From NCBI GenBank assembly GCA_040877875.1, contig JBBDNC010000023.1, positions 1 to 37,954 of the forward strand: a stretch of 37,954 nucleotides of DNA. The letters are read 5' to 3'. This DNA is from JBBDNC01 sp040877875. GTDB lineage: Bacteria > Bacteroidota > Rhodothermia > Balneolales > Balneolaceae. The notes under the pieces were generated by a model. The model made no database searches. It saw nothing but the letters and a program-made list of their open reading frames with translations, and was not told the DNA's origin. A program made the translations under genes and the position numbers. Positions 1-7,750 of this stretch are shown piece after piece (within the stretch, counting starts at the first letter, position 1; each line of letters begins with the position of its first letter).

Positions 1-13
1 ATCATATTGGAAA

Positions 14-1963
14 TCAAGAAGAATTAGCCAACCCCACCCAATGCTGCCAGATCATGACCATCGCCAGGGTGTCCAGCTCGCAGTATTCGAGCAGGGATTT
101 CAGAATGGCTTCCCTTTCTATTTTGTCGATGTCATCAAACTGGATCCTGCTCCAGGCCATCATCGCAGTACCTCCTTCGGCAATACGCCCATCTTCCAGC
201 TCCACACGATCGCCAGTTTCATAATCCGGCAGTCCGTATCCCACCGGATCCAGTAACTTATATGGGCTAATCGCCAGGCCGGTTTTTCTATCTTCACTAT
301 ACAGGACCTTCTCTTTTAGTGAAAGGCCACTATACGGCTTGCTATAAATCTCTTTCAACACCTGGCTCTCATTCAGTACGGCCGGTAACACGGCCTTAAT
401 ACTGTTGGAGCCGGCCATGTACGGCGAGTAGTAGTAATCCCTCACCAGCCGATACTGGTCCACCATCTCCCGTTCGCCGCCTTTGGTAAGGGTTTTTGTC
501 CATTCGATCAGTTCGTCTGCATCGTCCGGCCCCGCTTTCCGAAGCTGCTCGGCGATTTTATTCAGTACCGTGTTTTCAAAATCGTGATACCGGAAAACGG
601 TTCCTTCATCCTGTTTCAGGCACGCTTTCAGTTGGCGGGCGAATTCAAAGCAAGGAAACACTCCGGGACGCTTTTCGATCCACTCCCGCCTGTGCTCCAC
701 GCGTCCGTCTTCATAAGCCGTATGGCAGGAGAACTGAAACGGGATATACTCATACGGCCGAAGCCCCTTGTGAAAGGGAATGGCCGGAAGCACCGCCTCG
801 AAGTCGATAAAGTGCAACGGCCATTTCCACTCGGCCATCTCCTCAAAAAGTCCCGGCATGATGATCTCTTTTGGCTCGTGACGGCCGGTCTGGGTCATTA
901 TCTGAACGGTCTGCCGCTGCTTTCGGTCCCAGCAGGTTCCTTCATACACCCGTTCCGGACTGCACGGCAGCATACCGGGAATCAGCTCCTCCATATGGCA
1001 GACGCCCTGGTCCAGTATCTTCTGCGTACCCCGCTCGTCCCAGATGTCGAAGATGTGCGGCTTGTCAAAATCTTTGTCACTCCAGCCGAGTGCCTCCCGC
1101 CAGCATTCCTCGAAGCCGCTCTTCTCACCTTGGCCCAGTTCCTTTCGACTTACACGAAACTCACATTTTTTGCACTTGGCCCCGATCGTGGCCGGGTACT
1201 TGCGATTCTCCAACATGTGCCGCGAGAGGGTTTCAACCCAGGGGCCGAACCCTTCCGCTTCGGCTTCGCTTTGCGGCTCGCGCCCGGTGCCGCTCAGGAT
1301 CTGTTCCACCCACTCTCCGACATGCACGCTGCGCAGGATCTGTTCGCCCAGGTCCCCTGCACACACTCCCTCCTTGATCTTTACACCATACCTTCCGCGA
1401 TCATCTTCCACTACCCGGAACATCTGGTGAAGACCGTCCACTGACGCCTGACGGCTTTTGTCAATCAGCATCAGATACGGTTCGATCCGCCGGCCGGGGA
1501 AAGCCTCCCTCAACACCCGGCTTTGAAATGCAACATCAAAAAGATACTTCTGCCAGCCGGACTTGATAAAACCGGAGCGGGAGGAGACAAATGACTCGTC
1601 TGGATCCCACGATTTGGACTTAACCTCGATCAGATTCAGCCGGTTACCCCTCTTCTCCAGTACATCCACCCTCACCAGGCAGTTGCTGTAACGGACGGCT
1701 GCCTCGTAGATCGTCACATTCTCCCGCTCGAGCAGCTCACTTGTCTGACGAAGTGCCTCTTCCGAGTCAAGCGTATCGATGTCCACTCCACCCGGATGGT
1801 AAAGCTTGGCTAATTCACCGACCTGAATCCCACCTTTGGCAAGTGCCTGTAAAAACTCATCATCCTCAAGTGCACTCTTGTAGCCCGCATTCATTACATA
1901 GAAGAGCTTTGTAGGACAATCCAGACAGCTGACGAACTTTGATTTTGTAAGATAGATGGACAT
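14..1963 (-). CDS. DUF2779 protein: RecB/Cas4-like nuclease fused to DnaQ-like exonuclease domain
   Basis: 649 aa with an ATG start. The N-terminal half resembles PD-(D/E)XK nucleases of the RecB/Cas4 type: D100 and the motif E113-V-K115 fit the catalytic core. Cysteines C13/C16 near the start and C264, C267 (CKKC) and C287 later are spaced like the iron-sulfur cluster ligands of Cas4 and AddB. The C-terminal half (about 380-649) is the DUF2779 region and resembles a DEDDy 3'-5' exonuclease: D387 and E389 in HFIDFEA, a middle motif near 454-463, and Y627/D631 in YCELD. Both nuclease assignments come from motifs read by eye. The cellular role is unknown; DNA repair or defence is inference. The gene is transcribed away from the tmRNA locus and stands alone as far as the window shows. 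Its 3' end is only 13 bases from the window edge. Confidence 0.82.
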   Translation of the reverse strand: MSIYLTKSKFVSCLDCPTKLFYVMNAGYKSALEDDEFLQALAKGGIQVGELAKLYHPGGVDIDTLDSEEALRQTSELLERENVTIYEAAVRYSNCLVRVDVLEKRGNRLNLIEVKSKSWDPDESFVSSRSGFIKSGWQKYLFDVAFQSRVLREAFPGRRIEPYLMLIDKSRQASVDGLHQMFRVVEDDRGRYGVKIKEGVCAGDLGEQILRSVHVGEWVEQILSGTGREPQSEAEAEGFGPWVETLSRHMLENRKYPATIGAKCKKCEFRVSRKELGQGEKSGFEECWREALGWSDKDFDKPHIFDIWDERGTQKILDQGVCHMEELIPGMLPCSPERVYEGTCWDRKQRQTVQIMTQTGRHEPKEIIMPGLFEEMAEWKWPLHFIDFEAVLPAIPFHKGLRPYEYIPFQFSCHTAYEDGRVEHRREWIEKRPGVFPCFEFARQLKACLKQDEGTVFRYHDFENTVLNKIAEQLRKAGPDDADELIEWTKTLTKGGEREMVDQYRLVRDYYYSPYMAGSNSIKAVLPAVLNESQVLKEIYSKPYSGLSLKEKVLYSEDRKTGLAISPYKLLDPVGYGLPDYETGDRVELEDGRIAEGGTAMMAWSRIQFDDIDKIEREAILKSLLEYCELDTLAMVMIWQHWVGLANSS

Positions 1964-2326
1964 AACATTATCTATGTGTATTGCACTAACATAGAAGCCG
2001 ACTTTAAAATAGTCACTACGTTATTTTCCACAAGTTTTTTTAAAGATCTCAAAATCAATATAATTACAAAGTGTGACTACATCATGTCACCCCGCAGACT
2101 CGCTGGCACTGATATAATTGTGCTTGAGCTGATCAGCTATCAAATAAAGACCAGGAGATGTCACTATGGGTTGTCAGGTTTCCGTAGTTATATAGTAATT
2201 GGTAAAACAAGGGGAAAACCATTTTTTGGTATTACCCTCATTCCAAACCTGAACAAAGACCCCTTACAACCTGTTAGAAATGGAGTTTTCAAGAGTTGTA
2301 AGTGGCTATTTTGAGAAAAGAATAAT
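1964..2326. other. AT-rich gap between the DUF2779 gene and the tmRNA scar
   Basis: There is no convincing gene here. A 112-aa plus-strand open frame (1976-2314) has no recognisable motif. An 8-bp inverted repeat, CTTACAAC (2263-2270) and GTTGTAAG (2295-2302), lies just before the first copy of the tmRNA-end repeat. The composition is more AT-rich by eye than the flanking gene, which would fit foreign or decayed sequence at an integration site. Confidence 0.5.
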
Positions 2327-2350
2327 AGTGGAGCTGCCGGGAGTCGAACC
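2327..2350 (-). repeat. Displaced 24-bp copy of the tmRNA 3' end (putative att site)
   Basis: These 24 bases are identical to 2455-2478, which cover the acceptor stem and part of the T-arm of the tmRNA gene. Here the copy is followed by sequence that cannot rebuild the T-stem, so it is not a second RNA gene. A perfect short duplication of a tmRNA 3' end is the classic footprint of a tyrosine integrase that targets ssrA. No integrase is visible in the window. Confidence 0.7.
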
Positions 2351-2367
2351 GCAGGGCACTGCCCTGC
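2351..2367. repeat. Perfect 17-nt palindrome abutting the att-like repeat
   Basis: GCAGGGCA and TGCCCTGC are exact reverse complements separated by one base. The palindrome starts at the base after the 24-bp tmRNA-end duplicate. It could be an integrase arm-binding or hairpin remnant of the lost element; the function is unknown. Confidence 0.55.
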
Positions 2368-2395
2368 AATCCAAACCGTGGAAGTCTCGTGGGCC

Positions 2396-2452
2396 AATGC
2401 CCCGGTCGTGATAGAAGCGGTTAAAGGCACGGGCGAGGCTGGTTCGTAAATA
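2396..2452 (-). pseudogene. Short arginyl-tRNA synthetase-like C-terminal fragment (tentative)
   Basis: Read on the minus strand, this short stretch encodes YLRTSLARAFNRFYHDRGI. It resembles the anticodon-binding (DALR) end of ArgRS, where YL-x-x-LA-x-AFxRFYH is common. It has one extra residue relative to that pattern, no start, and no homologous continuation on either side. If real, it is a relic trapped between the two copies of the tmRNA-end repeat. The match is short and could be coincidence. Confidence 0.25.
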
Positions 2453-2454
2453 AA

Positions 2455-2478
2455 AGTGGAGCTGCCGGGAGTCGAACC
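2455..2478 (-). repeat. Native copy of the 24-bp tmRNA-end repeat (putative att site in ssrA)
   Basis: This is the intact copy, coinciding with the last 22 bases of the tmRNA gene plus two bases beyond it. Its partner lies 128 bp away at 2327-2350 in the same orientation. Confidence 0.7.
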
Positions 2479-2821
2479 CGGGTCCGGGAAGGTATATCGT
2501 TCAAGTATCTACATGTTTAGTTACCGTTTTGGTTTTAATCTGAAGCTTTGCCCGATAACTTGGCGACTTCAGACGATTCTGCTAAAGTTTTACAGCAAAT
2601 GCGGCAGAAACACATCGCTGCTATTCTGTCTTAGTCGGCGCTCCAACTCAGGGTCGACAGACAAACACCTGAGGGAACGGACAGCTGCTTACGCAGCTAG
2701 TCGGTAAGAATAGTTGTTGTCAACTACTTTTTAACCATGATGGATGATTTACGAGATCCATCGGACAAACTCGACATGCAACCTGCGATGCTACTCAACC
2801 CGTCGAATCCTTTACAGCCCC
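2457..2821 (-). ncRNA. ssrA: Transfer-messenger RNA (tmRNA)
   Basis: One-piece tmRNA of about 365 nt. The 5' end GGGGCTG pairs with CAGCTCC at the 3' end, followed by discriminator A; CCA is not encoded. The T-arm is CCGGG-TTCGACT-CCCGG. The tag reading frame (2724 down to 2689) is GTT GAC AAC AAC TAT TCT TAC CGA CTA GCT GCG TAA, giving a peptide ending DNNYSYRLAA; the resume codon is GTT or the preceding GTA. The LAA ending is the usual protease-recognition end. It rescues stalled ribosomes together with SmpB, which is not in the window. A TATAAT hexamer on the minus strand (2843 to 2838) about 17 bases before the mature 5' end is a plausible -10 box. The gene's 3' end appears to have served as an integration site. 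Confidence 0.96.
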
Positions 2822-2989
2822 AATAAGTCAAAGAACCATTATAATAACGTAAAGATAAGGCTTTATATTACAGTAATAAACAGGAATTAACAGGGTTAAT
2901 AATCCACCTGAAATAGCTGAAAAAAACCTGACAAGCCAAGTGTCATGTCAAACATGCTCTAACGGGGCTCCGCCGGCTGGCTTCTTTAA

Positions 2990-3090
2990 AAAAACAGGTA
3001 CGTAGCCTTGGCTATTTACCGGTTTTTTGCATTGCCAGACGGTAAAATCTCTTCGATAACTCCCATATCGCATGGTTGACGCAGCATTAG
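2990..3090 (+). repeat. Dispersed hairpin repeat family 2, copy A
   Basis: This stretch aligns by eye with 34797-34880. Shared blocks in the same order are AAAACAGG, GGCT, ATTTTTTG/ATTTTTG, GCCAG(A/C)CGG, AATCTC and GGTTGACGC(A/G)GCA. It contains the inverted repeat TTTACCG (3015-3021) / CGGTAAA (3040-3046). In copy B a different inverted repeat occupies the corresponding place, so the pairing rather than the sequence is kept. Just upstream the core TCCGCCGGCTGGC (2969-2981) also occurs, reversed, in copy B and in one MITE copy. Confidence 0.5.
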
Positions 3091-3242
3091 CAACTACCCG
3101 TCTTGTCCTCTTTTGTCGACCCTCTATCGGATGTGTACAATATCCTTATTTCAGAACTTTTTTTCTCACAACGCAGCTCAAAAAAATGATTTTTCGGAAA
3201 CGATATAACATTAATTATGATTCTTAGTGTAATAAATTGAAT

Positions 3243-3442
3243 GAGGGCTTTGCAAAATCACTGTGTGGGAATCGCTGTCGCTCAAAGCACTACGCATTCA
3301 AAAAATGAGCGTTGTTTTGCCCAATCTCAGCATTTTCGCGAATTCGAAATCCTCATTTATGCCTAATAAACTGCGGTTCCGATCCGCCGGCCGGTGGACA
3401 GGCTTTGATATTGAACAAAACCCCTGGTTTTTTAAAGCCCTC
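3243..3442 (-). mobile_element. MITE-like element, copy 1
   Basis: 200 bp bounded by imperfect terminal inverted repeats: GAGGGCTTTGCAAAA at the left and, reverse-complemented, GAGGGCTTTAAAAAA at the right. It is flanked by a perfect 5-bp direct repeat TGAAT (3238-3242 and 3443-3447), which looks like a target-site duplication. Read on the minus strand it shares ordered blocks with the copies at the right end of the window: TTTTGTTCAA, TCAA(A/G)GCC, AACCGCAG, GAGGATTT and ATTGGGCAAAA. It encodes no protein, so movement would need a transposase in trans. The TTTTGTTCAA end lies about 58 bases before the GTG start of the TonB receptor gene. Confidence 0.75.
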
Positions 3443-3499
3443 TGAATCTTTTTTTAAACAGCCCCCTATTCATCCAATCTATTTATACTTTAACTTATT

Positions 3500-5803
3500 G
3501 TGTTAAATAAACGGCTTTTTTCTTCATCAAACTTCCCATTTCTATTTATTCTGTTCTTGCTGTCGCTCCTGACACTTTGCGCCGGTACTCTCTATGCACA
3601 ATCCTCAGCCTCCATCAACGGGTATATCAGTGACCGGGAATCCGGTGAGACCCTGATCTCGGCTAACATCGCTATTGTGGAACTAAACCGGGGTACTTCA
3701 TCCAATACCTCGGGGTATTATTCCATCACCAACCTGCAACCGGGCACCTATACCCTGGCCGCTTCCTATATCGGTTATCACCGTTTTGAACAGGTAATAG
3801 AACTCGAAGCGGGCGAAACCATACGCCTGGATATCGAAATGGTCCCCGCAGAAATCGAACTCGAAGAAATCGTCGTAGTGTCAGAGGAGGAACTCGAATC
3901 ACAGAGAAATATCGGAGTCTCCAATATCCAGACCCAATTGATTCAGGACCTCCCCTCCGTCCTCGAGCCGGATGTTTTCCGGTCGGTACAATTGCTGCCC
4001 GGGGTGAAGGCGGCTTCCGACTTCTCAAGCGGACTGTATATTCGCGGGGGAAGCCCGGATCAAACCCTGATCCTCCTGGATGAAACCACCGTTTACAACC
4101 CTTCCCACTTTTTTGGATTCTATTCTACCTTCAATCCGGACGCCCTGAAGGATGTCCGGCTCTATAAGGGGGGATATCCCGCCAAGTACGGCGGGCGACT
4201 GGGATCGGTACTGACGATCTATAACAAGGACGGGAATCGGAATGAATTTCGGGGGACGGCAAGCCTGGGTATGCTGGCTTCAAGATTTATGGCCGAAGGC
4301 CCCTATGAACACGGGTCCTGGATGCTGGCTCTACGCCGGTCTACCCTGGAACCGGTCCTCGCAGTAATTCGCGCCCAGCAGGATAACGTGCCTGAAACCT
4401 TCTACTTCACGGATATTAACGGCAAAATTAACCTGGACGCATCTGACAACGACCGATTTTCACTTGCATTTTATGCCGGCCAGGATAAGGTGAGAATTTC
4501 GACTAACCGGGATGCGGATATCGGCCTCGATTATGGAAATCAGACAATGAGCTTTAACTGGCGTCATATTTTTTCGGACAAACTCTTTGGTACAGCCACG
4601 GCCACCGGATCCAGGTACTTTAACAAACCTCAATTTAAGATTGGAGGAACCCCGTTCGAACGGAATAACGATATTAATGACCTGTCGGTGAAAACCGATC
4701 TGGAATATCTGCCGAATGAAAAGAACACCCTCTCTGCCGGTTTCTGGAGCGGCCTGATGACCTTGCGGTTTCGTGACAGTTTTGACAACCGGGAATCATT
4801 TAATTCCAGGATTCAAACCGGCTATTCCTCCCTGTACCTGCAAAACCGTTGGCGCCCGAATGACCGCTGGATCGTCACCGCCGGTCTGCGTGGGAATTAT
4901 TTTTCAGCAGGTTCTTATTTCCGGCTGGAGCCCCGGTTTTCGCTTGAATTCCGGCCTGTACCGGATGTACGCCTGCAGGCAGCCTACGGACGATATTACC
5001 AGTTTTTAACTCTCATCACCAATGAGGCTTTTTCAGGATTTGACTTGTGGCTGACCACTGCAGACGGAGTTTCTCCATCCTATGGAGACCAGTTTATCCT
5101 GGGCGCCAAGACCGTACCGTTTGAAAATTACGGACTGGACATCGAAGTGTACTATCGGACCATGAGGGATCTGTTCGAACTGAGCCCTTTTGTTAATGAT
5201 CCTTCAGGCCTGGATTACCCCGAATTATTCAGGGTCGGAAATGGATACGCCTATGGATTTGAATTTTTCTTCGAACGGCAAACGGGGCGGCTCACCGGCT
5301 ATCTTGGATATACTTTCTCGATTACCCGGAGAAAGTTTCCGGGGTTTAACCAGGATATTCTCGACTATTCCGGGGAAGCAAGATTCTATCCGCCCAAATA
5401 CGACCGGCAACATGATATCAACCTGGTTCTTCAATTCGATCTGTCTGAACGATGGAGCCTCACATCCGTATTTAACTACGCTACCGGCCAGGCCTACACA
5501 CAGCCTTCCGGACGAACACAAATTAGCTCTATCCCCTGGGACAATCGCATCCGGGATACGTTTATTGTAGAACGGCTTAATGCAGCCAGGCTTCCCGCGT
5601 ATCACCGCCTGGATCTCGGGATCTCAAGATCCGGCAGTTTCCTGAACCTCGCCGACGCCGAATGGCAGTTTCAAATCATCAATGCGTATTCCCGGAGGAA
5701 TACCTGGTTTTACCAGTATGACTTTAATGAAAACCCGGTAGTAAGGAACGAAGTCAGTCTGCTGCCCATCATTCCCTCACTTTCTTATACTGTTAATTTT
5801 TAA
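3500..5803 (+). CDS. TonB-dependent outer-membrane receptor with CarboxypepD_reg-like domain
   Basis: 767 aa from a GTG start; no in-frame ATG precedes the signal peptide, so GTG is chosen. The signal peptide occupies about residues 1-34 and ends LYAQ. A carboxypeptidase-regulatory beta-sandwich follows (about 36-115, with GYYSITNLQPGTY). The plug domain (about 120-235) includes RSVQLLPGVK, YIRGGSPDQT and YPAKYGGRLGS. The rest is a beta-barrel ending in the terminal phenylalanine SYTVNF needed for BAM insertion. Such receptors import large substrates using TonB-ExbBD energy. The substrate cannot be read from sequence. A DUF4249 lipoprotein starts 4 bases after the stop, a common Bacteroidota pairing. 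It is short for a CarboxypepD_reg receptor but looks complete. The promoter region carries a MITE-like insertion. Confidence 0.93.
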   Translation: MLNKRLFSSSNFPFLFILFLLSLLTLCAGTLYAQSSASINGYISDRESGETLISANIAIVELNRGTSSNTSGYYSITNLQPGTYTLAASYIGYHRFEQVIELEAGETIRLDIEMVPAEIELEEIVVVSEEELESQRNIGVSNIQTQLIQDLPSVLEPDVFRSVQLLPGVKAASDFSSGLYIRGGSPDQTLILLDETTVYNPSHFFGFYSTFNPDALKDVRLYKGGYPAKYGGRLGSVLTIYNKDGNRNEFRGTASLGMLASRFMAEGPYEHGSWMLALRRSTLEPVLAVIRAQQDNVPETFYFTDINGKINLDASDNDRFSLAFYAGQDKVRISTNRDADIGLDYGNQTMSFNWRHIFSDKLFGTATATGSRYFNKPQFKIGGTPFERNNDINDLSVKTDLEYLPNEKNTLSAGFWSGLMTLRFRDSFDNRESFNSRIQTGYSSLYLQNRWRPNDRWIVTAGLRGNYFSAGSYFRLEPRFSLEFRPVPDVRLQAAYGRYYQFLTLITNEAFSGFDLWLTTADGVSPSYGDQFILGAKTVPFENYGLDIEVYYRTMRDLFELSPFVNDPSGLDYPELFRVGNGYAYGFEFFFERQTGRLTGYLGYTFSITRRKFPGFNQDILDYSGEARFYPPKYDRQHDINLVLQFDLSERWSLTSVFNYATGQAYTQPSGRTQISSIPWDNRIRDTFIVERLNAARLPAYHRLDLGISRSGSFLNLADAEWQFQIINAYSRRNTWFYQYDFNENPVVRNEVSLLPIIPSLSYTVNF

Positions 5804-5807
5804 CTCA

Positions 5808-6746
5808 ATGGATAACTTTTATAAATCTTGTTTTTCGAGTCAATTACCCATGAACTCATGGGGGCCGGCCCTGTTTTTATCCGGAATCCTCCTTCTTGCC
5901 TCCGCATGTGATCCGATCAACGGCCCGGAGGATTACCGTGAAATGATCGTCATCGAAGCCTACCTGGCCGCCGGACAAACCTTGCCCAACATACGGATCT
6001 CAACTACGCTTCCGGCCGATGAAGAGTATGATTTTCAAAAAGCTGCCGTAGATGAGGCATCCGTCCGGGTGTTCCTGGCCGGAGAGGAGAATGGCGAAGC
6101 TGATGAAGTTTTCCCCTACGGACGGCTGGATGCCGGCTTTTATATTAGCCGCAATGAATCGCACAAGGTGATTCCAAACCGAACCTACGGGCTTGAAGTT
6201 GAGATCTCGGGCTACCCGAAAATCGAAGCCGCAACTGTGATCCCCGACACATTTCATATAACAGAGGCTGAACCGGAAAGACTGGTTTATCAGTCTGAGG
6301 AGCAGCTCGAGGTCACCCTCTCTCCCAACAACAATCCCGGCCGTCAAAATATTTACGTCTTTACAACGATTGCAGAGGCTACTGAAATGGAAAATCTCAC
6401 CCCCTTTTACAGGGGGCTGGTCGAAAATGAAGACAGGGAGTTTGAATCCCTGTTCAAGAATTCTTCCAACCTGATCAATGCCGAGAGTTTTGATATGAAC
6501 GAGGACGGATCGATCCATCTTCTCTTTCCCTGGCTGGGGGTCGCATTTTTTGGCCCGAACAAGATCGTGGCCAATTCACTCGACCCGAATATATCCGATT
6601 TCCTGCGCTCCCAAAATGTCCAGCTCAGCGGCTCCACCCTCTCTCCCGGCGAAATTCCCAATGCGATCTATCATATTGAGGGGGCAATCGGCGTATTTGG
6701 AAGTGTATCCTCTGACACTCTCAATGTTTATATTGAACAACCGTGA
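5808..6746 (+). CDS. DUF4249-type outer-membrane lipoprotein
   Basis: 312 aa. A lipoprotein signal ends in the lipobox LASAC with acylated Cys34. An internal Met15 could be a shorter start but would still precede the hydrophobic segment. The mature N-terminus has the DUF4249 pattern: a short polar stretch, then IVIEAYLAAGQTLPNIRIS, resembling the start of a beta-sandwich, followed by a cargo-like region ending in a strand. DUF4249 proteins in Bacteroidota are encoded beside TonB-dependent receptors and are presumed to be surface or periplasmic partners; their biochemical role is unknown. The gene starts 4 bases after the receptor stop, so the two are almost certainly cotranscribed. Confidence 0.82.
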   Translation: MDNFYKSCFSSQLPMNSWGPALFLSGILLLASACDPINGPEDYREMIVIEAYLAAGQTLPNIRISTTLPADEEYDFQKAAVDEASVRVFLAGEENGEADEVFPYGRLDAGFYISRNESHKVIPNRTYGLEVEISGYPKIEAATVIPDTFHITEAEPERLVYQSEEQLEVTLSPNNNPGRQNIYVFTTIAEATEMENLTPFYRGLVENEDREFESLFKNSSNLINAESFDMNEDGSIHLLFPWLGVAFFGPNKIVANSLDPNISDFLRSQNVQLSGSTLSPGEIPNAIYHIEGAIGVFGSVSSDTLNVYIEQP

Positions 6747-6900
6747 CCTTTTGACGAGTTAGCAACAGATACGAGATATGGAACACTCAATAGATTTTAA
6801 ATTCAATAACAGGTCTGTCTGTCTGACCATTTTCGATTCCGGACAACTTGTGCTAATGATTCATTCATAATCACCCGATGCTGCATTCATTTATTGATTC

Positions 6901-7590
6901 ATGAAAAGGACCCTTCGGACTTCTTGTTTGCTTTTACTTTTGCTATTTCTGCTGCCCGTTGCAGCGGAACAACTTCTCATGGCACAAAATGACGGGGAAT
7001 TCAGGATTGCCAGGATTCAATACCGGGGGGGCGGCGATTGGTATAATGACCCCTCTGCCCTCACCAACTTGATCCGGTTTGCCAGAGAACATCTTCCTGT
7101 TCCCATCTCTGAAGAATATGACGACATCCAGATCGGCAGCCGTGACCTGCACGAATATCCGTTTGCCACTCTGACCGGCCACGGGTCGATGGTGGTCAAT
7201 GAAGCAGAAGTATCCAATATCCGTTCCTGGCTTGACAACGGAGGCTTTCTTTATATCGATGATGATTACGGGCTGGATGAATATGCCAGGGAACTAATCG
7301 GCCGCATTTATCCGGAGGATGATTTGATTGAACTGCCGTTTGATCATCCGTTCTATAACCAGGTATTTCCCATGCCTGAAGGCCTGCCGAAAATCCATGA
7401 GCATGATGGCCTCCCCCCGCAGGGATTTGCCGTATTCAGGGAGGGGCGGATGGTGATATTCTATTCGTACGAAACCAACCTGATGGACGGCTGGGCATAC
7501 GACGTACATGACAACCCGGAACACATCACGGAAGAAGCCTTGCAAATGGGTGTCAATCTTCTTGTCTATGCCCTGACCTCAGCCCGGTAA
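6901..7590 (+). CDS. DUF4159 domain protein, exported
   Basis: 229 aa with a signal peptide (about 1-28, hydrophobic LLLLLFLLPVAA). The rest matches the DUF4159 pattern: FRIARIQYRGGGDWY near the start, then a region with YPFATLTGHG, WLDNGGFLYIDDD and a C-terminal MGVNLLVYALT. The fold is thought to resemble a class I glutamine-amidotransferase/flavodoxin-like sandwich, and no enzymatic activity is established. Related genes in Bacteroidota lie near MoxR/BatA-type stress operons, which are not seen here. It stands 154 bp after the DUF4249 gene and may be transcribed separately. Confidence 0.8.
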   Translation: MKRTLRTSCLLLLLLFLLPVAAEQLLMAQNDGEFRIARIQYRGGGDWYNDPSALTNLIRFAREHLPVPISEEYDDIQIGSRDLHEYPFATLTGHGSMVVNEAEVSNIRSWLDNGGFLYIDDDYGLDEYARELIGRIYPEDDLIELPFDHPFYNQVFPMPEGLPKIHEHDGLPPQGFAVFREGRMVIFYSYETNLMDGWAYDVHDNPEHITEEALQMGVNLLVYALTSAR

Positions 7591-7632
7591 GTCATCAAAA
7601 TTCCCCTTCAACATCATCTGTTATTCAAATGA

Positions 7633-7648
7633 ACCGAAAGCTTTCGGT
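7633..7648. promoter_or_regulatory. Perfect 16-bp palindrome upstream of rpiB
   Basis: ACCGAAAG and CTTTCGGT are exact reverse complements with no spacer, followed by an A-rich run. The site lies 42 bp after the DUF4159 stop and about 100 bp before rpiB. With no loop and no T-run it is a poor plus-strand terminator and looks more like a dimeric-repressor operator. No regulator is identified. Confidence 0.4.
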
Positions 7649-7750
7649 AAAATAAAAAAGAATTGACGGGTATAGCGTATGAGACTTTTACCTGAACGAT
7701 TTTTTCGAGATATTTAGGCCTGATAACCTCAACCAATAATCCACTGTCTG

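Larger units (their letters stand above)
2822..3499. other. Repeat-rich non-coding region between ssrA and the TonB receptor gene
   Basis: No gene is supported in this 678-bp stretch. It holds the upstream region of ssrA, a copy of a hairpin-bearing dispersed repeat (about 2990-3090) and a complete MITE-like element (3243-3442) with a 5-bp flanking duplication. The 60-aa open frame at 3263-3445 lies almost wholly inside the MITE and is not conserved in the other copies. Confidence 0.6.

Noticed and set aside
584..1444. 286-aa plus-strand open frame
   Set aside because: Antisense to the DUF2779 gene, whose motifs are clearly real on the minus strand.
1976..2314. 112-aa plus-strand open frame in the AT-rich gap
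   Set aside because: No motif, no ribosome-binding site and composition like non-coding DNA.
2327..2420. A second tRNA or tmRNA fragment gene
   Set aside because: The 3' acceptor and T-loop match, but the 5' side of the T-stem does not pair and no 5' acceptor strand follows, so it is only a duplicated end.
2456..2707. 83-aa plus-strand open frame
   Set aside because: It lies wholly inside the tmRNA gene on the opposite strand and is a by-product of RNA structure.
2990..3046. Bidirectional rho-independent terminator
   Set aside because: A hairpin with T-runs on both strands is present, but no transcribed gene ends here and the sequence is part of a dispersed repeat.
3263..3445. 60-aa open frame overlapping the MITE
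   Set aside because: Not conserved in the other element copies, whose sequences carry different reading frames.
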